Positions 1-6,548 of a stretch of DNA of 18,417 bases are shown here, piece after piece. Under the pieces are notes generated by a model. The model was not told the origin of the DNA. It did no database searches and was given only the letters and a program-made list of their open reading frames with translations. The translations under genes were made by a program, and so were the position numbers. Source of the DNA: CAZXCQ01 sp964639275 (GTDB taxonomy: Bacteria > Desulfobacterota > DSM-4660 > Desulfatiglandales > Desulfatiglandaceae); contig CAZXCQ010000110.1 in the NCBI GenBank assembly GCA_964639275.1, positions 1 to 18,417 on the forward strand, written 5' to 3'. Position 1 is the stretch's first letter. Each line of letters starts with the position of its first letter.

Positions 1-53
1 ATTTTGTCCTTGTCCCTAACCCTGAACGGTGAACCCTGAACCTGTGAACGGTT
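1..53. repeat. Short degenerate direct repeats upstream of apbE
   Basis: The first 53 bases are built from reiterated short words. AACCCTGAAC occurs at 18-27 and 32-41, and TGAACGGT at 23-30 and 45-52. On the other strand they read as GTTCA-rich units (GTTCAGG, GTTCACC). The array may extend beyond the left edge of the window. It contains no open frame I would support and no convincing promoter. It is most simply a low-complexity intergenic repeat; a role as a protein-binding array cannot be judged from one partial copy. Confidence 0.5.
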
Positions 54-106
54 ACTACGGCTTTTTCTGATTTAAAGGACTCGGATTGGCAGGGAGGAAA
101 AACATA

Positions 107-1165
107 ATGGAAAAGACAACCATCTTACCCCGGGGGGGTAGAATCAGCCGGAGGTCTTTTTTGAGGCTCTCGGGTCTCCTGGGCCTGGGTCTGGCATCCG
201 GTGGTATTTCACCGGTCGCGGGCGAGGCGGTGAGATTTAATCGCAAATTATACAAGGTCTCAAAGACCCGGTTGGCCATGGGCACCTTTGTCTCCATGAC
301 CCTTATCCACCCATCCCGCGATGAGGCACAAGCGGGTATGGCGTTGGCCTTTGAGGAGATCGATCGGTTGACCCGAATCATGAGCCGTTTTGATGAGACA
401 ACCGCAGTCGCCCAACTCAACAGGGAGGGGGTCCTCAATGACGTTCCCCCTGAAATTGCCCATGTGGTGGGCAGGGGGCTGGGCTATCACCGGCTCACCC
501 GCGGGAGCTTTGATATATCGGTCAAGCCCATCGTGGATCTCTTTAGGGAAAAGTTCGCCTCAGGAAAGGGCACCCCACCGACTCAGGCCGAACTGGATAA
601 GGTCCTGGGGCTTGTGGGCTCGGATATGATTGAACTCAATAGCCGTAATCTCCGGTTTATAAGGCCGGGGATGGGGATCACCTTGGATGGTATTGCCAAG
701 GGCTATATTGTCGACAAGGCCTCTGAAATCCTGATACGCCAGAACATCCGAAACCACCTGATCAATGCCGGCGGGGATATCAGGACAATGGGCGTGAGGG
801 CCGATAAGGAGCCATGGACCATTGCGATCCAGGACCCGCAGAAGCAGAAGCGGTTTCCTGATATTATACATATGACCGATGGGGCGATTGCCACCTCTGG
901 TAATTACGAGGTCTATTTTGACCGGGAGAAGATGTTCCACCACATCGTAGACCCCGATACTGGCCTTTCGCCAGGGGCAAGCACCAGTGTCTCGGTCACC
1001 GCCAGCACCACCATGGATGCGGATGCCCTTTCGACGAGCGTGTTTGTCATGAATCCCATCCGGGGGACCCGTTTTATCAACACGCTTCCGGGCTGTGAAT
1101 GCCTCGTGATCGCCAGGGGTGGCGAGAAGTTCAGGTCCACCGGGTGGAGGGGCGTGGCCACATAA
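107..1165 (+). CDS. apbE: FAD:protein FMN transferase (ApbE family), Tat-exported
   Basis: ApbE enzymes transfer FMN from FAD onto a Thr/Ser of target flavoproteins, such as Rnf/Nqr subunits and FMN-binding-domain proteins, outside the cytoplasmic membrane and with Mg2+. The ATG at 107 is preferred over an in-frame TTG at 86 because AGGGAGG at 91-97 sits 9 nt before it, giving 352 residues, a normal ApbE length. The N-terminus has a twin-arginine signal (SRRSFLR followed by a hydrophobic stretch and an Ala/Gly-rich cleavage region), so the protein is probably exported folded by Tat. Family motifs follow in order: LDGIAKGYIVDKA, INAGGDI, IATSGNYE, HIVDP.TG, and the C-terminal MDADALST segment. 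It stands alone on the + strand, converging on and overlapping hflX by 35 nt, with its terminator beyond the overlap. No acceptor flavoprotein gene is in the window, so the substrate is unknown. Confidence 0.93.
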   Translation: MEKTTILPRGGRISRRSFLRLSGLLGLGLASGGISPVAGEAVRFNRKLYKVSKTRLAMGTFVSMTLIHPSRDEAQAGMALAFEEIDRLTRIMSRFDETTAVAQLNREGVLNDVPPEIAHVVGRGLGYHRLTRGSFDISVKPIVDLFREKFASGKGTPPTQAELDKVLGLVGSDMIELNSRNLRFIRPGMGITLDGIAKGYIVDKASEILIRQNIRNHLINAGGDIRTMGVRADKEPWTIAIQDPQKQKRFPDIIHMTDGAIATSGNYEVYFDREKMFHHIVDPDTGLSPGASTSVSVTASTTMDADALSTSVFVMNPIRGTRFINTLPGCECLVIARGGEKFRSTGWRGVAT

Positions 1166-2663
1166 GCGCCTGGATCTTCTCGGTCAATGGATGGACGCTT
1201 TGGGGGGTTATTGCCGATAGGGCAATCCCCCCTGTCTTTTTTGACAGGGCCTCGGCCGTCTCGACGCTCATGAGATCTGTCTTGTTGAGGACCAGGAGGG
1301 TGGAGATCCCGGTCAGATCCAGATCCGTCAAGACCTGTTCAACGACCTTTATCTCCTCCTCCAATCGGGGGCTGGTGGCATCAACCACGTGGAGCAGCAG
1401 ATCGGCATCATGGAGCTCTTCGAGCGTTGCGGCAAAGGCCTCCATCAGACTCCTGGGCAGCTCTCTGATAAACCCGACCGTGTCAGTAATGATCACCTCC
1501 CGCTCGCGTGGGAATCTCAGACGTCGGCTGCTCGGGTCGAGCGTTTCAAAAAGGCGATCCCTGACGGTGACGTCGCTGTGGGTCAAGGTGTTTAATAGGG
1601 TAGATTTCCCGGCGTTGGTATACCCCACAATGGAAATTACCGGTAATCGGTTTGCCTCCCGCAGTCGCCGCCTTTCTTCCCGCTGACGTTTGACCTCATT
1701 GAGTTCTCGGTTCAGTCTTGCGACCCGCTCCCTGACCCTTCGCCGATTGATCTCCAGCTTGGTCTCACCCGGGCCCCTGCCCCCAATACCGCCTGTCAGC
1801 CGAGACATGGCCGTGTTCTTGGTGGCAAGCCTGGGGAGGAGATACTTTAACTGGGCAAGCTCCACCTGGATCTTTCCCTCTCTCGTCACTGCCCTTCTGG
1901 CGAATATGTCCAGGATGAGCTGGCTCCTGTCTATGATCTTGAGCTCGGTGAAGTCTGCCAGACTCTTTACCTGGGCCGGTGTCAACTCATTGTTAAAGAT
2001 CAAGAGATTGGAGTCGGCCTGGAGGCAGCGCAGGACCAGCTCACCCAACTTGCCCTTGCCGATCAAGAAGCGGGGATCGGCCTTCTTGATACGCTGGACC
2101 ACCCTCCCGACCACCTCTATGTTGTCAGAAAGGGAAAGGGCCTCCAGCTCGTCCAGAAAGTTCTCCTCCTTCCATGGTGGCTCCGTGGTCACCCCCACCA
2201 GCAGGGCCTTCTCCCTTCCCTCCAGGGTTCGTCCCACATGGGTCCTTCCCAGTTCCTCCTCCAGAGACCGGATCATCTCCAGAAAATCCACCTGGAGCTG
2301 CCCGATATCCGGGGCCCGGGTCATATCCCATCCCTTTCCGCCCCTGCTTGTGGGCAGGATATTGGCATAGGAGATGGGCCCCGGTATCCCCTCTTTATCC
2401 ACCTGGACACACACCATCAGGTCCAGACCCAGCAACACAAGATCCGAGATGTCCTCCTCTGAAAGCGATTCCCCATTTAGGTGGGTGTGGATACATCGGA
2501 GACCCCTGAGACGGCCTTCCCAGAGCCTGAAGCCGCCCAGGTCGGGGATCCAGATATGCTTGTTATCACCAACGACCACATGGGCCACACGACCCTGGCG
2601 GGTCATCAGCAAGGCGACCTGGCGTTTGATTTCGTGGGAAATGGCCGAGATCTGGCGGGTCAA
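1131..2663 (-). CDS. hflX: Ribosome-associated GTPase HflX
   Basis: HflX binds the 50S subunit and splits stalled or stress-arrested 70S ribosomes using GTP. Numbering from the TTG at 2663 (510 residues), I see a long N-terminal region, the HflX nucleotide-binding/RFLIGKGK segment (about 150-215), the Gly-rich RLTGGIGGRGPGETKLE motif (288-304), a basic linker coiled coil (305-336), and the G domain: G1 GYTNAGKST (347-355), G3 DTVGF (394-398), G4 NKTD (460-463), G5 SA (483-484). This is the last gene of the rpsF-dnaB operon. The start is uncertain. The frame stays open for 45 more codons up to the dnaB stop, and those codons look like the conserved HflX N-terminus (LKASQ...LYRRKVP), yet hold no ATG, GTG or TTG. 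The TTG at 2663 has only a weak, distant Shine-Dalgarno. Its 3' end overlaps apbE. Confidence 0.93.
   Translation of the reverse strand: MTRQISAISHEIKRQVALLMTRQGRVAHVVVGDNKHIWIPDLGGFRLWEGRLRGLRCIHTHLNGESLSEEDISDLVLLGLDLMVCVQVDKEGIPGPISYANILPTSRGGKGWDMTRAPDIGQLQVDFLEMIRSLEEELGRTHVGRTLEGREKALLVGVTTEPPWKEENFLDELEALSLSDNIEVVGRVVQRIKKADPRFLIGKGKLGELVLRCLQADSNLLIFNNELTPAQVKSLADFTELKIIDRSQLILDIFARRAVTREGKIQVELAQLKYLLPRLATKNTAMSRLTGGIGGRGPGETKLEINRRRVRERVARLNRELNEVKRQREERRRLREANRLPVISIVGYTNAGKSTLLNTLTHSDVTVRDRLFETLDPSSRRLRFPREREVIITDTVGFIRELPRSLMEAFAATLEELHDADLLLHVVDATSPRLEEEIKVVEQVLTDLDLTGISTLLVLNKTDLMSVETAEALSKKTGGIALSAITPQSVHPLTEKIQALMWPRPSTRWT
1202..1242 (+). terminator. Rho-independent terminator of apbE, inside hflX
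   Basis: GGGGGG (1202-1207) pairs with CCCCCC (1227-1232) and ATTGCC (1210-1215) pairs with GGCAAT (1221-1226). The stem has 12 GC-rich pairs with a TT bulge at 1208-1209 and a 5-nt GATAG loop. TGTC and then a run of six T (1237-1242) follow, so it has intrinsic-terminator form on the + strand. It begins 37 nt after the apbE stop and lies wholly within the antisense hflX coding sequence. A second small palindrome, CCTGTC-T6-GACAGG (1231-1248), overlaps its 3' side and would also fold in the hflX mRNA. Confidence 0.8.
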
Positions 2664-2798
2664 CTCGTGAGAAATGATCTCACGGGAGGGTACTTTGCGG
2701 CGGTAAAGATTCTGGAGCCGTTTGTGCTGGCTGGCCTTTAGGCCACCTGTCTTGCCATATATCTTGTCGATAGTTACGCTCTGAGGCTGTTGTTGCCT
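2664..2798 (-). other. Probable N-terminal extension of hflX without a standard start codon
   Basis: These 45 sense codons directly follow the dnaB TAA (2799-2801) in the same frame as both dnaB and hflX. They encode a stretch including DKIYGKTGGLKASQ and LYRRKVPSREIISHE, which resembles the usual beginning of deltaproteobacterial-type HflX proteins (as I recall the family). The only candidate initiators are rare codons, such as the ATC at 2771 or the ATA at 2762. An ATG at 2758 is out of frame and stops after six codons. The likely explanations are initiation at a non-canonical codon, a true N-terminal loss, or a base error that destroyed a start codon. Confidence 0.5.
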
Positions 2799-4163
2799 TT
2801 ACGGGGCAATATCTTCCTGGGTGTAATTTCTAAAACGCGTGACCTCCTTCTGAAAGGTCAGCTTTAGGAAACCGGTCGGTCCATTTCTCTGTTTTGCCAG
2901 ATTGATCTCGGCGACGTTCCGGTTCTCAGGGGAATCGGGGTGGTACACCTCGTCCCTGTAAATAAAGGCGATGACATCCGCGTCCTGTTCAATGGCACCG
3001 CTCTCCCTCAGATCTGCCAGTTGGGGCTTTTTGTTTGGCCGATCTTCCACCTTTCTGTTTAGCTGAGAGAGGGCCACAACAGGCACATTGAGGTCCTTTG
3101 CCAGGGCCTTCAGGGATCTTGAAATCTCCGATATCTCCAGTTGCCGGGATTCGGCAGATCTCCGGCCCTGGATCAACTGGAGGTAATCAACGATGACAAG
3201 CGCCAGATCGTGCCTTTTCTTCAACCTCCTGCACTTGGCCTTCATTTCAAGAATGCTGATGGCCGAGCTGTCATCGATAAAGATCGGCAGTTCTGAGAGG
3301 CGATTGGCCGATTCGGTCAACAGGCCCCACTCATGATCCCTTATAAACCCTGTCCGCAGCTTGGTGGCGTCTATGCCGGAGTCGAATCCCAGCAAACGGA
3401 TACCCAGTTGCGATTTTGACATCTCCAGCGAGAAGACCGCGACGGCTTTCCCGGTCCTCCGGGCCGCGTTGTACCCGATATTCAGGGCCAGGGCCGTTTT
3501 TCCCATGCTGGGCCTTCCCGCGATGATGATCAGATCAGAGGGCTGAAGGCCGGTTGTCAGGCGGTCGAGGTCATCAAAACCCGTGGGGACACCGGTGACG
3601 TATCCCTCAAACTGGGCTGCGCTCTCCAGTTGTCTAAAACTCCCTGCGATGACCTCGTTCAAACTCTGAAAGCCTTCTCGGACCTGCTCTTCGGCAATAT
3701 CGAAGATAGACTGCTCGGCCATATCCAGGAGATCCTCGGTCTCTTCCTGCCCCCGAAAACAGGACTCAGAGATTGTCGCACACTGGCTGATCAGCTTTCT
3801 TCTAACGGACAACCCCTTTACGATCTCCGCGTGGTAGGCGATCCCTGCGGAGGTCGAGACCGTCTCTACCAGCGAGGCCAAATATTCTGCTCCCCCCACC
3901 TTTTCCAGGAGATCTTTTTTTCTGAGAAGCGTGGAGAGGGTGATGATATCAATCGGTTCGTCATTGTTATTTAACTGGACCATCCCCTCAAAAAGGGCCA
4001 TATTGGCCTCTCGGTAGAAGTCACCGGGTGAGAGGAGATCCATCACCTGATTCAGGGCGTCGTTATTCATCAAGATGCCGCCCAGTATGGCCTCTTCCGC
4101 TTCAATGTTGTGAGGGGGCACCTTCAAATAGGACGGTCCTGTTTTTTCCCTGGCCTGCTGCAT
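2799..4163 (-). CDS. dnaB: Replicative DNA helicase DnaB
   Basis: DnaB is the hexameric 5'-3' helicase that unwinds DNA at the fork and recruits primase. The 454-residue protein has the N-terminal helical domain (about 14-115, beginning VPPHNIEAEEAILGGIL), a linker, and a RecA-like helicase domain with Walker A GRPSMGKT (216-223), Walker B VIVDYLQL (323-330), the SQLNR motif (366-370) and the arginine-finger region AKQRNGPTG (423-431). Length is typical and there is no intein. The ATG at 4163 lies 11 nt inside the stop of rplI (4175-4177), with an AAAGGAG overlapping the end of rplI about 14 nt upstream, so translation is probably coupled to rplI. Its TAA is followed in the same frame by the hflX reading frame. 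Confidence 0.97.
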   Translation of the reverse strand: MQQAREKTGPSYLKVPPHNIEAEEAILGGILMNNDALNQVMDLLSPGDFYREANMALFEGMVQLNNNDEPIDIITLSTLLRKKDLLEKVGGAEYLASLVETVSTSAGIAYHAEIVKGLSVRRKLISQCATISESCFRGQEETEDLLDMAEQSIFDIAEEQVREGFQSLNEVIAGSFRQLESAAQFEGYVTGVPTGFDDLDRLTTGLQPSDLIIIAGRPSMGKTALALNIGYNAARRTGKAVAVFSLEMSKSQLGIRLLGFDSGIDATKLRTGFIRDHEWGLLTESANRLSELPIFIDDSSAISILEMKAKCRRLKKRHDLALVIVDYLQLIQGRRSAESRQLEISEISRSLKALAKDLNVPVVALSQLNRKVEDRPNKKPQLADLRESGAIEQDADVIAFIYRDEVYHPDSPENRNVAEINLAKQRNGPTGFLKLTFQKEVTRFRNYTQEDIAP

Positions 4164-4174
4164 CTGGAAGTGTT

Positions 4175-4633
4175 CTACTCCTTTGTTTTGTTTTCAGGGG
4201 CCACGATTACCTTTAACGAACCGGTAATGCCAGGGTAGATCTTGACCGGAACCTGGAAACTTCCCAATGCCTTGATGGGTTTTTCCAGGACCACCTTTCT
4301 CCGATCAATGACGATGCCCTGTTTTTCTAACTCCGAGGCAATATCCATACTGGTGACCGACCCATATAGTTTTCCCTCCTCACCTGCCTTTTGCAGAAAG
4401 GTGAGCTCAACCTCTTCCATCCTCTCCTTTAGCCTTTCAGCCTGTTCTTTAGCCTTTAGCCTCTTGGCCTCAATCTTCTTACTCTGTAGCTGAGATACCT
4501 TTATGTTCTGCGCGCTGGCTTCAATGGCAATGCTCTTTGGGATCAGATAATTTCGGGCATAGCCCTTGGCCACATCCACGATATCTCCCTCAAGGCCCAG
4601 TTCATCCACATCCTGCCTTAAAATGATTCTCAT
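4175..4633 (-). CDS. rplI: 50S ribosomal protein bL9
   Basis: bL9 is an elongated protein at the base of the L1 stalk that binds 23S rRNA and helps keep reading frame. The ATG at 4633 is chosen because GGAGG lies 7 nt upstream and the family begins M-I-L; an open extension to 4717 overlaps the preceding gene and is not conserved-looking. The 152-residue product has the N-terminal domain (MRIILRQDVDELG, then the GYARNYLIPK signature at about 24-33), the connecting charged helix (about 41-75), and the C-terminal domain ending EPIKALGS-type and KVIVAPENK sequences. Usual length is about 148, so it is complete. It follows the DUF2232 gene by 22 nt and precedes dnaB with a short gap, in the rpsF operon. 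Confidence 0.97.
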   Translation of the reverse strand: MRIILRQDVDELGLEGDIVDVAKGYARNYLIPKSIAIEASAQNIKVSQLQSKKIEAKRLKAKEQAERLKERMEEVELTFLQKAGEEGKLYGSVTSMDIASELEKQGIVIDRRKVVLEKPIKALGSFQVPVKIYPGITGSLKVIVAPENKTKE

Positions 4634-4655
4634 TGCACTTCCTCCATAATCGAAA

Positions 4656-5594
4656 TCAGCCCTCGGCCCTCCTGTGGATCTTTCTGAAATCGATCCACTG
4701 ATCAAAAAGCCCGGCAAGGGCCAGGACTGCCAAGAAGAGCTGCTGAATGATGATCAAAAAATAGATGCCTATCCTCATCCACGAGGGAACGTTGTATTTG
4801 TTCAGGAAAAACAAAATGATAGATAGCCCATGGAAAAGATACACCGCCATGATGACGATCACCACGTTGATCGCTACTAATCTTATACCCCCTGATGAGA
4901 AAAATAAAGCAAAACCCGCAACGATCACCCCCCACACCAAGCCATCCGGTGCTTGCCAGCGGTCCATGGGGACAAAGTCGGGATAGTCAAGGTGACCCAT
5001 CCTGAACAGGGGTCTTGCCAGGACAAGATTGAGCCAGACCGCAAATCCGGTTCCGACGGTCATAAGGGATGGATAGATCTTGGAGATGGTGTCGACAAAG
5101 GCCTTGGCATACAGCTCAAGTTCAAGGGCGTCTTGCTCCGTGATCCCGGTCTCCTTATAGGCATTGATGGTCTGCCTCAAATGGCCCTGCAGATATCTTG
5201 AGACCATCTCAAAGGGACCCATGTCTTTTGAAAGGGCAACAAAAAAGAGAAAACAGATCCCCACAATCAGCATAAAGGCGGTCGCAAGAAAGATCGTCTG
5301 CCCCAAGGAAAACCCCCTTCTCATGAGCTCGGAGAGGGCTATCCCCAATAGGGCGAACTCAATTCCAAAGAGGATGATCTGCGGGTATCCCGTTAGCTTG
5401 GCAAAGAGGCCGACGGTGAGCATTGCCGCGGCGGCAAGCTTTACCCCTTGATAGAGGCCCAGCTTAGTCGAATAATAGAGGAATGGCAGAGGGGCCAAGA
5501 GGCCAAGAAAGGGGCCAAACAAGGGGATCCACGCGGAGGCCAGGAGAAAGAAAGCGGCCCACCCTACACATCCCAGCAAGTCTTTTAGTTTCAT
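4656..5594 (-). CDS. DUF2232 (YybS-like) integral membrane protein
   Basis: This 312-residue protein is very hydrophobic, with about eight predicted membrane segments, for example residues 10-45, 55-70, 75-92, 98-122, 175-195, 220-240, 243-265 and 275-298. A more polar stretch at about 125-170 sits between the fourth and fifth. The composition, length and position between rpsR and rplI match the DUF2232/YybS family found in r-protein operons of many deltaproteobacteria and Firmicutes. No enzyme motif is visible and the family has no settled biochemical role; transport of a small molecule has been suggested by its fold, but that is inference. The ATG at 5594 has no clear Shine-Dalgarno. It ends 22 nt before rplI. 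It is co-transcribed with the ribosomal genes, so it may matter in growth or division, but nothing here proves this. Confidence 0.85.
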   Translation of the reverse strand: MKLKDLLGCVGWAAFFLLASAWIPLFGPFLGLLAPLPFLYYSTKLGLYQGVKLAAAAMLTVGLFAKLTGYPQIILFGIEFALLGIALSELMRRGFSLGQTIFLATAFMLIVGICFLFFVALSKDMGPFEMVSRYLQGHLRQTINAYKETGITEQDALELELYAKAFVDTISKIYPSLMTVGTGFAVWLNLVLARPLFRMGHLDYPDFVPMDRWQAPDGLVWGVIVAGFALFFSSGGIRLVAINVVIVIMAVYLFHGLSIILFFLNKYNVPSWMRIGIYFLIIIQQLFLAVLALAGLFDQWIDFRKIHRRAEG

Positions 5595-5668
5595 GGGATT
5601 TCAGGAGTGGCAAAGTTCCCAAAATGCTCAAGAAAGTGCACTTCTGAGATACGCTAAGAGATTTGAAG

Positions 5669-5941
5669 TTATCTCACCACAGAGGTGGTAAATGGCAATA
5701 GGGCGATGTTTCTGGCCCGCTTGATGGCCAAAGTCAGTATACGCTGGTGCTTTGCACAGTTACCCGAAATTCTTCGCGGCGTAATCTTGCCCCGCTCGGT
5801 TGTAAAGTATCTGAGGACCTTGACCTCCTTGTAATCTATTACAAGGCTGCTATCCGCACAAAATCTACATATCTTTCTTCTATGAAATGTCCTTCGGAAT
5901 CTGCCTTTATCATTTTGTCTTCTGTTATCATTATATGGCAT
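5669..5941 (-). CDS. rpsR: 30S ribosomal protein bS18, zinc-type (C+) form
   Basis: bS18 pairs with bS6 on the 30S platform. The 90-residue product has a basic N-terminal tail and the signature region RRKICRFCADSSLVIDYK, then ERGKITPRRISGNCAKHQR and ARNIALLPF. The CRFC pair plus the GNCAKHQ Cys/His form the Zn-binding (C+) pattern known from some bacterial S18 proteins. The ATG at 5941 is preferred over a GTG at 5947 because an AAGAGGG-like Shine-Dalgarno ends about 5 nt before it. The start overlaps the rpsF stop by 11 nt, which is typical of translational coupling that keeps S6 and S18 stoichiometric. No C-minus paralogue is in the window. Confidence 0.97.
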   Translation of the reverse strand: MPYNDNRRQNDKGRFRRTFHRRKICRFCADSSLVIDYKEVKVLRYFTTERGKITPRRISGNCAKHQRILTLAIKRARNIALLPFTTSVVR

Positions 5942-6356
5942 TCGCACCCTCTTGAGCTTCTTCTGTCTTCATCTCTTCTTCGGGACCTATTTCCTCCGTC
6001 CCCGCCACCTCTTCGCCCCGTTTGATCTCTTCCTTCTGCGCCTGGGCCTTTATGGCCTCGGGGTCCGCATGGTCACTCAGCTTGATCGTCTGGTATTTCA
6101 GGACCCTGTCATCCAGTTTTAAATCCCTCTTAAGTCGGTCCGTGATACCCGGCTCGCCGCAGAATTGCAGGAGCACATAGTAGCCTTTGTCCTGCTTTTT
6201 CACCTCATAGGCCAGAGGTTTTTTCCCCCACTCACTTACCCTTGTGACCACCCCCTCATTTTTTTCAACGAGACCGCTAAACTTGGTCACGACCTCTTTG
6301 TAATCTTCATCTGCCAAATCAGGGTGAATAATATAAAGGGTCTCATAGTATCGCAT
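5931..6356 (-). CDS. rpsF: 30S ribosomal protein bS6 with acidic C-terminal tail
   Basis: bS6 binds bS18 and 16S rRNA during assembly of the 30S platform. The ATG at 6356 gives MRYYETLYIIHPDL, the usual S6 start, with AAGGAGAAG upstream; an open extension to 6419 runs through the leader hairpin and is rejected. The fold is complete (about residues 1-95, including GKKPLAYEVKKQDKGYYVLLQF). The last 40-45 residues are rich in Glu/Gln/Lys and look disordered, giving 141 residues against about 95-135 in most relatives. This is the first gene of the operon, downstream of a strong promoter and a structured leader. Confidence 0.97.
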   Translation of the reverse strand: MRYYETLYIIHPDLADEDYKEVVTKFSGLVEKNEGVVTRVSEWGKKPLAYEVKKQDKGYYVLLQFCGEPGITDRLKRDLKLDDRVLKYQTIKLSDHADPEAIKAQAQKEEIKRGEEVAGTEEIGPEEEMKTEEAQEGANAI

Positions 6357-6397
6357 GTTACCAATTCTTCTCCTTTCGGTCTTTTCCTGATCAGAAT

Positions 6398-6448
6398 CTT
6401 GGTCCCCCAAACCGGGCAATCTGTGACCCCGCTGCCCTGAGGGACAAG
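6398..6448 (-). promoter_or_regulatory. Candidate S6:S18 autoregulatory leader of rpsF
   Basis: In the rpsF 5' leader, reading the minus strand, CTTG-TCCC pairs with GGGA-C-CAAG (8 bp with one bulged C) as an outer stem. GGGCA pairs with TGCCC as an inner stem capped by a 14-nt loop. The two stems are joined by an asymmetric internal loop of 3 nt on the 5' side and 7 nt on the 3' side. A CCG trinucleotide lies at the 3' foot of the inner stem. Known S6:S18-binding leaders in many bacteria are hairpins with a CCG-containing internal loop, mimicking the 16S site, and they repress their own operon. The position, two-stem layout and CCG fit that class, but I cannot run a covariance model. Placement of CCG relative to the loop is approximate. 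Confidence 0.5.
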
Positions 6449-6471
6449 GAGCTATCTCTTCAAAACTTCTA

Positions 6472-6500
6472 TTTATATCACCGTATGCTCAGGCTGTCAA
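6472..6500 (-). promoter_or_regulatory. Sigma70 promoter of the rpsF-rpsR-DUF2232-rplI-dnaB-hflX operon
   Basis: On the minus strand TTGACA (6495-6500) is followed after exactly 17 nt by TATAAA (6472-6477), a near-perfect sigma70 match. Transcription would start near 6465, leaving a leader of about 110 nt before the rpsF ATG that contains the candidate S6:S18 element. No comparably strong promoter was found inside the operon. Confidence 0.85.
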
Positions 6501-6548
6501 TTAAATTCCCATTTTGTCCCACCCGGTTTTATTGGCTCCCAACCCGTC

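Noticed and set aside
1099..2370. Long + strand open frames opposite hflX
   Set aside because: They are antisense to a complete HflX with all GTPase motifs, are rich in Ser/Arg as expected of shadow frames, and show no recognisable domain.
2740..2758. ATG at 2758 as the start of hflX
   Set aside because: It is out of the hflX frame and stops after six codons.
4634..4717. Upstream extension of rplI
   Set aside because: It overlaps the end of the DUF2232 gene, and the GGAGG site and family start both support 4633.
6357..6419. Upstream extension of rpsF
   Set aside because: It would place the leader hairpin in coding sequence and gives a non-family N-terminus; the ATG at 6356 matches bS6.
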